From contig OY759266.1 of NCBI GenBank assembly GCA_963662155.1, forward strand, positions 6,809,026 to 6,873,025: a stretch of DNA of 64,000 bases. The letters run 5' to 3'. The notes under the pieces were generated by a model that worked only from the letters and a program-made list of their open reading frames with translations, was not told where the DNA came from and did no database searches. The translations under genes and the position numbers were made by a program. This document shows, one piece after another, positions 37,963 through 60,818 of this stretch (position 1 is the stretch's first letter; every line of letters starts with the position of its first letter). This DNA is from Lamellibrachia columna (Eukaryota; Annelida; Polychaeta; Sabellida; Siboglinidae).

Positions 37963-40380
37963 TTTGTCGTCAGTAGATTATGTCTGTATCGTCAAAAGGT
38001 TATGTCTTTGTCGTCAGTAGGTTATGTCTTTGTCGTCAGTAGGTTATGTCTTTGTCGTCAGTAGGTTATGTCTTTGTCGTCAGTAGGTTATGTCTTTGTC
38101 GTCAATAGGTTATGTCTTTGTCGTCAATAGGTTATGTCTTTGTCGTCAGTAGGTTATGCCTTTGTCGTCAGTAGGTTATGTCTTTGTCGTCAGTAGGTTA
38201 TGTCTTTGTCGTCAGTAAGTTATGTCTTTATCGTCAGTAGGTTATGTCTTTGTCGTCAGTAGGTTATGTCTTTGTCGTCAGTAGGTTATGTCTTTGTCGT
38301 CAGTAAGTTATGTCTTTATCGTCAGTAGGTTATGTCTTTGTCGTCAGTAGGTTATGTCTTTGTCGTCAATAGGTTATGTCTTTGTCGTCAGTAGGTTATG
38401 TCTTTGTCGTCAATAGGTTATGTCTTTGTCGTCAGTAGGTTATGTCTTTGTCGTCAATAGGTTATGTCTTTGTCGTCAGTAGGTTATGTCTTTGTCGTCA
38501 GTAGGTTATGTCTTTATCGTCAGTAGGTTATGTCTTTGTCGTCAGTAGGTTATGTCTTTGTCGTCAGTAGGTTATGTCTTTGTCGTCAGTAGGTTATGTC
38601 TTTATCGTCAGTAGGTTATGTCTTTGTCGTCAGTAGGTTATGTCTTTGTCGTCAGTAGGTTATGTCTTTGTCGTCAGTAAGTTATGTCTTTATCGTCAGT
38701 AGGTTATGTCTTTGTCGTCAGTAGGTTATGTCTTTGTCGTCAGTAGGTTATGTCTTTGTCGTCAGTAAGTTATGTCTTTATCGTCAGTAGGTTATGTCTT
38801 TGTCGTCAGTAGGTTATGTCTTTGTCGTCAATAGGTTATGTCTTTGTCGTCAGTAGGTTATGTCTTTGTCGTCAATAGGTTATGTCTATGTCGTCAGTAG
38901 GTTATGTCTTTGTCGTCAATAGGTTATGTCTTTGTCGTCAGTAGGTTATGTCTTTGTCGTCAGTAGGTTATGTCTTTATCGTCAGTAGGTTATGTCTTTG
39001 TCGTCAGTAGGTTATGTCTTTGTCGTCAGTAGGTTATGTCTTTGTCGTCAGTAGGTTATGTCTTTGTCGTCAATAGGTTATGTCTTTGTCGTCAGTAGGT
39101 TATGTCTTTGTCGTCAGTAGGTTATGTCTTTGTCGTCAGTAGGTTATGTCTTTGTCGTCAGTAGATTATGTCTGTATCGTCAATAGGTTATGTCTTTGTC
39201 GTCAGAATGTTATGTCTTTGTCGTCAGTAGGTTATGTCTTTGTCGTCAGTAGGTTATGTCTTTGTCGTCAATAGGTTATGTCTTTGTCGTCAGTAGGTTA
39301 TGTCTTTGTCGTCAATAGGTTATGTCTTTGTCGTCAATAGGTTATGTCTTTGTCGTCAGAATGTTATGTCTTTGTCGTCAGTAGGTTATGTCTTTGTCGT
39401 CAGTAGGTTATGTCTTTGTCGTCAGTAGGTTATGTCTTTGTCGTCAGTAGGTTATGTCTTTGTCGTCAATAGGTTATGTCTTTGTCGTCAGTAGGTTATG
39501 TCTTTGTCGTCAATAGGTTATGTCTTTGTCGTCAGTAGGTTATGTCTTTGTCGTCAGTAGGTTATGTCTTTGTCGTCAGTAGATTATGTCTGTATCGTCA
39601 ATAGGTTATGTCTTTGTCGTCAGAATGTTATGTCTTTGTCGTCAGTAGGTTATGTCTTTGTCGTCAGTAGGTTATGTCTTTGTCGTCAATAGGTTATGTC
39701 TTTGTCGTCAGTAGGTTATGTCTTTGTCGTCAATAGGTTATGTCTTTGTCGTCAGTAGGTTATGTCTTTGTCGTCAGTAGGTTATGTCTTTATCGTCAGT
39801 AGGTTATGTCTTTGTCGTCAGTAGGTTATGTCTTTGTCGTCAGTAGGTTATGTCTTTGTCGTCAGTAGGTTATGTCTTTGTCGTCAATAGGTTATGTCTT
39901 TGTCGTCAGTAGGTTATGTCTTTGTCGTCAATAGGTTATGTCTTTGTCGTCAGTAGGTTATGTCTTTGTCGTCAGTAGGTTATGTCTTTGTCGTCAGTAG
40001 ATTATGTCTGTATCGTCAATAGGTTATGTCTTTGTCGTCAGAATGTTATGTCTTTGTCGTCAGTAGGTTATGTCTTTGTCGTCAGTAGGTTATGTCTTTG
40101 TCGTCAATAGGTTATGTCTTTGTCGTCAGTAGGTTATGTCTTTGTCGTCAATAGGTTATGTCTTTGTCGTCAGTAGGTTATGTCTTTGTCGTCAATAGGT
40201 TATGTCTTTGTCGTCAGTAGGTTATGTCTTTGTCGTCAGTAGGTTATGCCTTTGTCGTCAGTAGGTTATGTCTTTGTCGTCAGTAGGTTATGTCTTTGTC
40301 GTCAGTAAGTTATGTCTTTATCGTCAGTAGGTTGTCTTTATCGTCAGTAAGTAATGTCTTTATCGTCAGTAAGTTGTCTT
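37963..40380. repeat. 22-bp minisatellite, about 110 units, with higher-order structure
   Basis: The unit reads GGTTATGTCTTTGTCGTCAG then TA. Variants mark higher-order repeats. The AGATTATGTCTGTATCGTC variant recurs near 39161, 39579 and 39997, spaced 418 bp (19 units). The GTAAGTTATGTCTTTATC variant recurs near 38215/38677 and 38303/38765, spaced 462 bp (21 units). Confidence 0.96.
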
Positions 40381-41147
40381 TGTTGTATCCAGTTCTGTTG
40401 CTGGATACATTTAAAAACAATACATAATGCTTATTTCAACATCCCGACAAAGACGAAGTGTGAATAAGCCCGAGTCTTCAATTTATGTATGTTTATCAGC
40501 ATTAAAACACTCGAGCTGACTGATTGTGCACGCGTTGTAAATGTTGGTTCACGTCAAAGCGAGTGCAGTGTAGATTATCCACACTCCGTGGGATGGCGCC
40601 ATCGTCCGTCGTACGCCGCACGCCTGGTGCCTGGACTCAGGCATTTCTCGCTGCGATGTATCGACCACATTTGCACGGCAATCCGGAAACGAATGCATTT
40701 GGCTGTCACTGAGGCAATTCATTATCAGTTCTCGCTCATATAGCGCAAGATGTACATTTGCAAGGCCAACGCATGGCTTGGATGTGAGATTTAGTAATGT
40801 AAGCTTAGAGGAATGCTATTCACATACATCACACGAGATATTTCACTTACATATGGTATGACTCTCCACATGTTGGCTTTAAACTACAGATCAGTTGTCT
40901 GCCATATGCCGTATTGAAAACCAGGACTATTTTCATTCTCTTATACTCTTTTGAAGGTTTCTTCAGCTCAGACGATCTTAAAATCCAAATGTGGATTCGT
41001 AATCCTTTCCTTGCTGGCCCGGACAGCATCAATGATGCAGACCTTACCTCATTGACTTGAGGACAAAGGACATGATGCGACACGAATTCAACACGAAGTG
41101 TCTTGTAGAATTCTGGTGTTCTTTGACACAAGCATACCCTCGTCTGG
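40381..41147. other. non-coding stretch, nothing recognised
   Basis: Open frames at 40489-40743 (+) and 40847-41191 (-) match nothing I know. Confidence 0.5.
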
Positions 41148-41202
41148 CGAAGTAAGCTATGGGAACCATGATTCGAAACCATGGCTCCCATAGCTTACTT
41201 CG
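41148..41202. repeat. 55-nt hairpin, 23-bp arms with one mismatch
   Basis: CGAAGTAAGCTATGGGAACC at 41148 and onward pairs with the arm ending CTTACTTCG at 41202. The loop is about 9 nt. Confidence 0.85.
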
Positions 41203-41447
41203 ATTGTATGTGCGCGTTGCCTTGTCCAAGACCACTCCACAATGTCAACTTCTTATTCGAGCCAAACAACAGCATCGTTCTCACTAATGTTTTTCTTTTG
41301 AGCAGCATTAAAGCTTACTTATTATTTTATTTGCACAATTTGGATTTATTTAATTTTTTTTCAGGAAGTGGCCATTAATTTTTGCTTGAAAAAACGAGAG
41401 CGAGAGAAACAGGTTTCTGGTTTAGAAATTGAGGTTGAGAAATTGAG

Positions 41448-41448
41448 A

Positions 41449-41492
<44 letters not shown>

Positions 41493-41632
41493 GCGTGTGC
41501 GTGTGCGTGTGCGTGTGCGTGTGCGTGCGTGTGCGTTTGCGTTTGCGTTTGCGTGTGCGTGTGCGTGTGCGTGTGCGTGTGTCGGTGCGCGTGCGCGAGC
41601 GTGCGTGCGTACGTGTGTGTGTGTTTATTGTA
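41448..41632. repeat. (GT)n and (GTGCGT)n microsatellite
   Basis: Pure GT, then GTGCGT, GTTTGC and GTGC blocks. Confidence 0.95.
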
Positions 41633-41729
41633 CATTTTTCTGGGGGGTCCATAGCTTTCTTCTCAAAGGTGTACGTGACACACAAAAAAGGTTAAGAAAC
41701 ACTGTCTTAGCCTATCCTTACTCCAGATG

Positions 41730-42560
41730 CAATTATCACTTATATTTCCCCAAGTACTATTCGACTCTGGAACTCCCTTCCCCAACACACTGTTAGCGTA
41801 AACAGTCTGGAACTCCCTCCCCCAACACACTGTTAGTGTAAACAGTCTGGAACTCCCTCCCCCAACACACTGTTAGTGTAAACAGTCTGGAACTCCCTCC
41901 CCCAACACACTGTTAGTGTAAACAGTCTGGAACTCCCTCCCCCAACACACTGTTAGTGTAAACAGTCTGGAACTCCCTCCCCCAACACATTGTTAGCGTA
42001 AACAGTCTGGAACTCCCTCCCCCAACACACTGTTAGTGTAAACAGTCTGGAACTCCCTCCCCCAACACACTGTTAGTGTAAACAGTCTGGAACTCCCTCC
42101 CCCAACACACTGTTAGTGTAAACAGTCTGGAACTCCCTCCCCCAACACACTGTTAGTGTAAACAGTCTGGAACTCCCTCCCCCAACACATTGTTAGCGTA
42201 AACAGTCTGGAACTCCCTCCCCCAACACATTGTTAGCGTAAACAGTCTGGAACTCCCTCCCCCAACACACTGTTAGTGTAAACAGTCTGGAACTCCCTCC
42301 CCCAACACACTGTTAGTGTAAACAGTCTGGAACTCCCTCCCCCAACACACTGTTAGTGTAAACAGTCTGGAACTCCCTCCCCCAACACATTGTTAGCGTA
42401 AACAGTCTGGAACTCCCTCCCCCAACACACTGTTAGTGTAAACAGTCTGGAACTCCCTCCCCCAACACACTGTTAGTGTAAACAGTCTGGAACTCCCTCC
42501 CCCAACACACTGTTAGTGTAAACAGTCTGGATGCACTTAAGAGCAACATTCAGACACGTC
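41730..42560 (+). mobile_element. LINE reverse-transcriptase C-terminal relic, split by an internal minisatellite
   Basis: On the + strand, just before the array, the sequence reads [15 protein letters not shown]. Just after it, at about 42515-42555, it reads V-N-S-L-D-A-L-K-S-N-I-Q-T. This is the conserved tail found after the RT domain in many non-LTR retrotransposons (W-N-x-L-P ... S-L-x-x-F-K). The element is truncated at both ends, and everything between these two parts is the 40-bp array made from its own sequence. Confidence 0.7.
41767..42530. repeat. 40-bp minisatellite derived from the LINE tail, about 19 units
   Basis: The unit reads AACAGTCTGGAACTCCCTCC, then CCCAACACACTGTTAGTGTA. 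Variants with ACATTGTTAGCG recur through the array. The two ends of the unit share TCTGGA, the short direct match in the parent LINE (CTCTGGAACTCC and AGTCTGGATGC) that would allow slippage or unequal crossing-over to start it. Confidence 0.93.
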
Positions 42561-42699
42561 ATTGTCCAAGACTTTAAATGTAAAATGTTGAGGCTAGGCA
42601 GAACATTGGAAGAAGAAGACGAAATTGCGATGTGATACTGGCAGTTATAGTGACGCCTTGCCATTGTATTACGTAATATCTTTAGGCAGCACAGATCAT

Positions 42700-42860
42700 C
42701 CATTTCACAACAACTTATTTTTCCTAAAACTAAACTTAACTTGGACAAACGCGCTTTCTCTGTCGCTGCGTCTAGGGTCTGAAATGAACTCCACATTACT
42801 ATGAAAACATCTGAAACTACCTTCTGAAAACCTTCCGAAAAAAATATTTATTCCGAATTG
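42700..42860 (+). mobile_element. second LINE reverse-transcriptase tail, decayed
   Basis: The + strand reads K-R-A-F-S-V-A-A-S-R-V-stop-N-E-L-H at about 42748-42795, followed by a run that reads R-K-H-L-K-K-Y-L-F after a frameshift. This matches the R-A-F-S-V-A-A-P-x-L-W-N-x-L-P tail of another LINE clade; the W codon is now TGA. No intact frame remains. Confidence 0.6.
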
Positions 42861-43095
42861 CATTTCTACCATAAATCTTCGGTGATCCCTCGTTCTGGTG
42901 ACGACTTGTGCACGTCCCGGTTCACGATTATATTTAAAGATTCTGTTTTGTTGCGCCTCCCAGCTCAGGTTCCTCGGGATACAGGCGCCATCGACGTTCG
43001 TTCTTCTTTTTATTATTCACTTGGGACAATCGAAGAAAAGACGACGTTGTCAACAAGTGTTCGCAGCTGTTCCATAGCGATGTGGACTACAACGT

Positions 43096-43262
43096 AATAA
43101 CTACAAAGTAACAACTACAAAGTAACAACTACAAAGTTATAACTACAAAGTAACAACTATAAAGTAACAACTACAAAGTAATAAGTACAAAGTAACAACT
43201 ATAAAGTAACAACTACAAAGTAATAAGTACAAAGTAACAACTACAAAGTAATAACTACAAAG
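43096..43262. repeat. 14-bp repeat (AACTACAAAGTAAC), about 12 units
   Basis: Units vary only at CTA[CT]AAAG and AC/AT/AG positions. Confidence 0.92.
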
Positions 43263-43321
43263 GGTAATTTGATTGTTCGCAGCAAGGGTAATATAGCGGG
43301 GTGAATCTCGAAAAAACTAGA

Positions 43322-44080
<759 letters not shown>

Positions 44081-44857
44081 TCGATTATAATAAGATTTTC
44101 ACGAAATAAACATGGGTCATGAGTTCATCAATGACTGTCCGAGTCGTATCACGGACGTGTGTGCAGATGTTGATCGGTTACATGTGAACACCACTACGAG
44201 TACACAGTAGGCTAGATATCTCTCTCCTGTGTCGGATATGTTCCTTCTACTTGCATAATAAGTTCTAATCATTATGTATTTCATAGTATTTCACATTGTA
44301 CAGATTTGTTACGAAACGACTCGATCGTCCGCCGACTCGGACATAACTCCCCACGGTCGTCATGCGGCACTATAACACTGAGACACCGCGCCAGTCTACG
44401 GAAGCACATATCCTTCCAGGATATATACATATCCTTAATGTAGGTCTGCATCGTTTGCCTCCATTTTTGGTTAGGAAATCTATCCAAACAGGGACCGGCC
44501 CGTGCAGTTACTTCTCTTAAAAAGCGTTCTCGTGCGAAGTTTTGTAAATGTACAAAATGCAGTGTCTGCTAACCCCAGACAACGGAGTGGCACTGATGTG
44601 TTATTGCCAGTCATTTACCAATCACTGATGGAACACCACATCGCCGAATCCACGAAATGAACACACTGCTCTTTTATGCCATTGCAACGCCGACGACAAA
44701 TGCGCAATACATCCGTTTCCTGTTTTGATACGCATTGTATTCTGTTCCATGTCGAAGCGCTGTGCATTACCGTCGATAAACACACAATGAACCTGATTCT
44801 CGTTTTTGTACGCTTCATATTCTGAACCGCTGCATGTACTAAGACCATCACACGTTC
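44081..44857. other. non-coding stretch, nothing recognised
   Basis: Open frames of 68 and 78 codons on the - strand match nothing I know. Confidence 0.5.
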
Positions 44858-45186
44858 GTGTTAAATATTTGGAATGTTGTTTTGACTTCCGTCGTCACCG
44901 GCTGTTGCAAAGACGACAACATAGGGGCGACCGGCGCCAGTTGAATATTTGGAATGTAGTTTTGATTACCGTCGTCACCGGTTGTTACAAAGACGACAAC
45001 ATAGGGAAGACCGGCGCCAGTTGAATATTTGGAATGTAGTTTTTATTACCGTCGTCACCGGTTGTTACAAAGACGACAACATATGGAAGACCGGCGCCAG
45101 TTAAATGTTTGGAATGTTGTTTTGACTACCGTCGTCACCGGTTGTTACAAAGGCGACAACATAGAGGCGACCGGCGCCAGTTGTTA
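44858..45186. repeat. 80-bp tandem repeat, 4 copies
   Basis: Each copy contains ATTTGGAATGTAGTTTTGA, CCGTCGTCACCGG, ACAAAGACGACAACATA and GACCGGCGCCAGTT. Confidence 0.92.
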
Positions 45187-45609
45187 CAATTTTCAGTGAA
45201 AGTCACTTTTTGTGAAAAGTATGTTAGATGCATTATTTCTGTCAACGTATACATTAAGTTGATATTCGTGTTAATAAACTGTACCGTACCATTGATATTC
45301 CATATTGCAGTTACGTAGATATGTAACAACTAGCCCAGTAAGCGGGGCAAGTTGTTAAAGCAAAGGACGTGTGGTTCTCAAAGCAAGTGCCACCCGTACA
45401 TGTTAATTGGATTATACACACTTATATATCTGACACACATTGTGCATAATAATGTAGGTGTTCACAGCTTCATATATTAAACTTTTCATTTTTTTACCAA
45501 AGGGGACACATTCCCAGGATTCGTACATAACAAACAATTGTGAATGGAATATGAATTATTGAATGGAAATATACATTACGTAATGCAACTTCTACTTGAT
45601 TGATTTATA

Positions 45610-45672
45610 CACGCACGTACACACTCACGCACACGTACGCACTCACGCACACGTACGCACTCACGCACACGC
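45610..45672. repeat. CACTCACGCACACGTACG simple repeat
   Basis: About three units of CA/CG-rich sequence. Confidence 0.85.
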
Positions 45673-45744
45673 GCACAGACATTCACATTGCAATGAATCA
45701 TGCAATCTTGATTAATTGCTCAAATAGGGCTATGCATTACAAAT

Positions 45745-45850
45745 TGAACAAGATTGAACAAGATTGCCATCCAAGATAAAATGCCCAGATGGGTAGGAAG
45801 CCATTGGTTTATCGAGAGAGTCCAACCATTTGTCATCTATGTGTAGCCCG
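45745..45850 (-). mobile_element. LINE 3'-tail copy (dispersed family, copy 1)
   Basis: The + strand reads AACAAGATTGCCATCCAAG then AAGCCATTGGTTTATCGAG. The same order of blocks is at 54361-54445, and in reverse orientation next to an RT tail at 57712-57820. That relation sets the LINE direction here as -. Confidence 0.65.
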
Positions 45851-46967
45851 TCCTTCTGAGACACTTGTTAATTTTGGTTGACGCTGCTAGCATTAACAGT
45901 ACTGGTTATAAACCAGTACGCTAGGCATCACAAGTGATATAAGGTATTCACAAGTCATGGTTAAATAAGTGTTGTTCTTTCAGTCAATGTCAGCGCTCAA
46001 CTGGCTGGCTGAGCCATCGGTGCGAGCCGCCCGAGCGTTGTTACAGTTGTAACAACTTGCCCTAATACAATTGTAACAACTTGCCTAAAACACAATCTTT
46101 GCGGTTGAACGCACGTCGACGATAACAAATGCTGTGTTTTCAGTTTAACTTCTACTTGCCCTAACCCCTTATACTATAAAGTAGACATGATTCAAGTTTA
46201 ATTCACGAAACCTAGAAAGTGGTTGCCTGAGATGATATCATGTGGGCATACCCAACAAAGTTTTAGGCGGTTAAAAAGTCATTTTTGTCCACACCTCGTT
46301 AATTTCGTCTTCTTAACTCCCGATTTTTGGACAGTGTGTCTGCTGGTGGATTTCCAACCAACTACTGTCGATAGGATCTCCATATGTGTGCTACGTTTTC
46401 GTAAGACGACTCTGTAACAACTTGCCCCTGTATACAACTAGCTCCGGTCTTGTAATATATTACGTAATATCCTTAGGCAAGTCAACTCAACTGGAGGTAA
46501 CTGCCAACCCTGTTTGGACAGGTAGATAAACTACGTTAGATTCATTTGTTTTGAATTATTAAATGCCACGGCACTTCCACGCCACGAACACGTGCAGTTT
46601 CTATGGAAACACTTAGAGCCTCATCTCCGGCGACGTCTGCTCAAGACAAGATAAATGTGATGCGCTGCATGGTGTAGATGGAACTCGCGATGACGTCACT
46701 GATTAGTTTCGTAAGACTCGTTGCTCGACGTACGCACACACACGAGGTCGCACCAGCGATATACGCCGCACCGCCTGTGTCCTGGTCGTAAAATAACATT
46801 AATAACAGCATATTATGTATGACACGGTCTCGTGTTCCGAGTTTATGGTGCAAATATAATAATAATTTCGACATATCACGTAGTATATATCATTACTGCA
46901 ACTTTAAGCACTGGCTCGTGTTATCCTCCGGTAATAATAATGATGATGATGATAATGATGATAATTA
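45851..46967. other. non-coding stretch with short direct repeats
   Basis: TTGTAACAACTTGCC occurs twice at about 46049-46085. ATTACGTAATATCCTTAGGCA at about 46458 also occurs with one change near 42669. No gene recognised. Confidence 0.5.
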
Positions 46968-46971
46968 TTGC

Positions 46972-47044
<73 letters not shown>
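46968..47044. repeat. (CAA)n trinucleotide repeat
   Basis: About 25 units, preceded by ATGATGATG-type sequence. Confidence 0.96.
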
Positions 47045-47047
<3 letters not shown>

Positions 47048-47728
47048 AAACCATACTAACATACCAATATATACACAACAATAATGCAATTATCACATAC
47101 AGAAATTTCAGTATGCACATTAGAAGTAAAGTAAAAATTGGGTTTTGTCGAGTGAATTCTAAGATGAAATTGCACATATTGTCTGTTTTCCATAATTGTT
47201 ATTGCTGAATGACGATTTGCTGCGCGTTTTCCGGTCTGATTGCGGAACTTAATCATAATACTATAGTAATCTTATATTCGTCAATTAAGTGCCGAATCAA
47301 CGATGAAACAAATGGTCACAATCACGCCATCGGGCGTCAGTAATGAATGGACCCTTCAGACTGCGAAACCTAGACGACGATTGCAGTAATTTGTCCAGAT
47401 GAGCGAAATCGATTTCGAATTAATTTCAATCAAGAATCTTTGTCGCTGCCCTTCTCAAGTTACCGCACAAATACACTAAAAGAAGCCAGCTGACAAAACT
47501 CGACGGCCGGTGTCGTGGCGTCCATTGATGTGTCTTGAGCAGCGATGCACACTCTCACTTGGCGACCTTCGTGTTGTGCAATAATCCGCCTCGTCACAAG
47601 CAGTATTTTGCGAAAACTACTCACGTACAGCGGTATTAGAAACACACAGAGCTAGAAGGACGGCCTTGACACTATTTTAGTCGCTAACCGTGGACAAATG
47701 CTTTTCCGTCTTCTGTACGTGACGTCAC
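47045..47728. other. non-coding stretch, nothing recognised
   Basis: A perfect CRE-like TGACGTCA lies at about 47720, 3 kb upstream of the kinase gene. Nothing else was identified. Confidence 0.45.
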
Positions 47729-47934
47729 TGATATCCTTAAGCATTCGATCCACGACGCCTGTAACTTCTTCACTTTGTCAGCTGCTAGAGCAGTCTTTGG
47801 GGATAACAAATGTTGTTCTTCTTTGATAACTTGATATCCTTAAGCATTCGATCCACGACGCCTGTAACTTCTTCACTTTGTCAGCTGCTAGAGCAGTCTT
47901 TGGGGATAACAAATGTTGTTCTTCTTTGATAACT
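47729..47934. repeat. 103-bp recent tandem duplication
   Basis: Two essentially identical copies beginning TGATATCCTTAAGCATTCGA, at 47729 and 47832. Confidence 0.93.
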
Positions 47935-48744
47935 TCTGAGTCCTTAGTTTCTGTCACAAGGATTCCATTTTTAAGAAAAACTATAGGCAAAGTGCAATGT
48001 TGAATTACATCCAAATAGATCGTTCCTATCAATTTTCAAACTTTTAAAGAATTATGAACCTGTTTATGTCTGATTTGGTAAGAAATGTAAAAAGTGCGAT
48101 TATAATGTAGAGTTTAGATCGGTGCGATTCAATATTTATTAATACCCAGTATCCAATAATAATATATGTTACCAATAACTGTACTGAAAATGTGGGTGTT
48201 ATCGTTCTGTGAGCAGCGAGCACTTTATGTGTGATTAGTTTCAAGCTATTGTTGAAAAATACAAGTATTATTCTTTATTTCATTCGTAATGGACGGTACA
48301 TGCACTATGTACTACAGCGTTAGATAAACTGAGAAAATACAGTGTAGCAATGATTTCATGTGCTTGACGCTTAACTGGGCTGAATTAATAACCATCCCGT
48401 GTTTGACGAATTCAAACGGGCGACGTTAAACTCCATTCGTTGCATCTTCTGACGAAAACACTGACAATCGCGGTTTCATCTAGTACTCGTCCACCGACAC
48501 TAATCTAGTTCAAACCGCAGCCACTCGGCGTATTGCGAAGAAAGCGACGCTCTTTTTCGGCATACTTGAGTGCAACTATTTTATATAATCAGCGAGATAG
48601 TGGCCACTCGAGAAGATCCCTGCCGTGAAACAGGAAGTCATACGGTGCTTCTTCAGCGCGCTACCAGGAAATCTCGAGGAGTGCAAGATCGCTTAATAAC
48701 TGACTGACGCAAGCGGCGCGGAAAGCAGTGACCGCGCTCGACGT
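47935..48744. other. non-coding stretch, nothing recognised
   Basis: No repeat or coding signal seen. Confidence 0.5.
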
Positions 48745-48815
48745 TACATTACTCCACGTTACATTACTCCACGTTACATTACTACACGTTACATTACTAC
48801 ACGTTACATTACATT
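48745..48815. repeat. 16-bp repeat, about 4.5 copies
   Basis: Units of ACGTTACATTACTCC or ACGTTACATTACTAC. Confidence 0.9.
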
Positions 48816-49331
48816 GGCTGAAAGCAGAGAAAGGAAGCCGTTTACAAACGACTCCATAACACGCGATCGCTTTCGGAAAGCTCAGTGGCGTAAAGTATGA
48901 ATAACTGCTCGCGGGTCGGGAAAACATATACTAATTGATCGACAACGTCAGATACAGCTCGCTTCAAAAGGGCATGGTCAAGAGAGATCGCATGTTGTGC
49001 ATGTTCCTCAGTGACACTTATACAGCATACATCTTAGTCGCTGTGGTGTTCGGGGAATCAGGTAATTAATCTGATGTGACGGCAGAGGACAAGGCGGCAG
49101 GGGGCGCTCATTACTTGTTTTGTTTGAACGCCGTCGAGGTTCGCTGCGACGGAAGTACACGCAGTTGTGTCGTAGACGACAGAAAGACCGTACGGCATGG
49201 AAGAAACGCAGGTGGTGTCACAGCGTCCGTCTGATTGAAGACAGCGTTAACGGGATCGCAGAGTACACGCACCAAAAAACAGATCGTTGGAAAAGTGAGG
49301 AAGTTATTACTATACGTACATTTATAAAAAA

Positions 49332-49371
49332 AAATGTTATCAACAATGTTATCAACAATGTTATCAACAAT
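49332..49371. repeat. 12-bp repeat, 3 copies
   Basis: Units of AATGTTATCAAC. Confidence 0.88.
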
Positions 49372-50205
49372 GGTTTAAGAATATTTAGACGTCACTACTG
49401 TCGATAAGTGAAAGTGCCAAGATTCTACGTCGGTGGGGGGTAAGAACTGAACAGTCTGACTAACGTTACTATTGTTGCCAACATTCCAAGCCTTGAAGAG
49501 TACTCATGTTAGCCACACCTTATTTATGGCTTGATGGAACTGCGGAATTTGTACAAGAATGTTGCGTACCTGCAAATACCGCAGTTAGCGGGCGGACCAT
49601 AGACGGAGAGCTGGACCAGCCAACCACGTCAAAGGTATTCAGCTATAGCCGTGTGTGACACGTTATCAGCAGGACACACAACGTTTGAAACGTATATTAT
49701 TTCATGAATGAACACATTCGAATATGTGCTATCTAACGCAATAACAATTACTTAAGTAAAACGGGTCCGTGTTTGCAAGGTAGCGCTCGTCACGTGATAT
49801 TTCTTAAACGGTTGTAAGAAGGTCGTGCGTTGCATAAGCTGAGAAGCTCTGGTCGACGGGGCACACGCAGAAAACACGTTCTTGTTGCGACGACGACAAA
49901 CGCATAGCAAGACAACAATTCAGAACAAAGACACAAACGTGCGGCAAAACAGGACCAAGGATGAAGATGAAACTAAGTATGCGCCAGCTGCAATCTCACA
50001 CTGCTTCGTGCGGAATGTAAACACAAGCACGCGCCGCTTGCGAGATTGCGGAACGCTTAACGTTAGCCGGAAGTAAAACACGCGTGCCAGCAACGTACGT
50101 ACGAAAGATAAGCGCGTGCAACGTTCATTCAATGCGCTGTTGTCACTGTAGAAACAGCCGGTGTAAACGAATCAGGAACCGTGTAGAAACATGTTGACGA
50201 AGGAA
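49372..50205. other. stretch upstream of the kinase gene, nothing recognised
   Basis: No TATA box or other clear core-promoter signal. It could contain the promoter or a 5' untranslated exon, which cannot be shown from sequence alone. Confidence 0.45.
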
Positions 50206-50400
50206 TGCGTTGAAAAGTACACTATCTAGTGCGGTGTCACGCGGGGTGCGTTCAGAAGTACAGTCTCCAGAGCGGTATCACGCGGGGTGCGTTCAGAAGT
50301 ACACTATCTAGTGCGGTGTCACGCGGGGTGCGTTCAGAAGTACACTATCTAGTGCGGTGTCACGCGGGGTGCGTTTAGAAGTACACTCTCTAGTGCGGTG
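50206..50400. repeat. 41-bp tandem repeat, about 4.7 copies, 0.4 kb upstream of the kinase start
   Basis: The unit holds AGAAGTACACTATCTAGTGC, GGTGTCACGCGGGG and TGCGTTC. It lies in the presumed promoter or 5' untranslated region of the PKG gene. Confidence 0.9.
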
Positions 50401-50772
50401 ACAACTGGACACGCTGGAACAAGCTCACAGAGAAGTCATTCCCCAGATGAAAACTTTCAACGGCTTGCGTGTTTTAGCGCTCTTATTCTAGCGACCAACC
50501 TGTTGTAACAGAACTTATAACATTTCAATACAGAGACTGGCATTGTAAAACCTGTCGACGTCCAATTTTACGACAGTGAAAACCAGCAGCAACGTTCTCG
50601 TGATTCGATACCTGTGAATTGCCGTCGCCTAACCTTGAACGTGACGTGAACACCAGTCGTTGAGTGAACGAGCTCACGACAGCAAGCGTGCTGCTGAAAC
50701 TCCTGCATGACACACTCGTGTTACTCGTGTTCACCGACCGAGACTTCCGCTGCTGCCGGCGAGACACCCATC

Positions 50773-60745
<9,973 letters not shown>

Positions 60746-60818
60746 GTACGCAACGCTGACGCCACACAACATCTGCGTGCCAACCCTGTGTGGTGCACAG
60801 TCACTATAGACGAACCGG

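Noticed and set aside
37963..40380. CRISPR array
   Set aside because: The 22-bp units are contiguous with no spacers, and the genome is eukaryotic.
50707..50772. Upstream ATG as the kinase start
   Set aside because: It is in frame, but the 22 extra residues (M-T-H-S-C-Y-S-C and onward) have no counterpart in PKG proteins. Homology begins at the ATG at 50773. It cannot be fully excluded.
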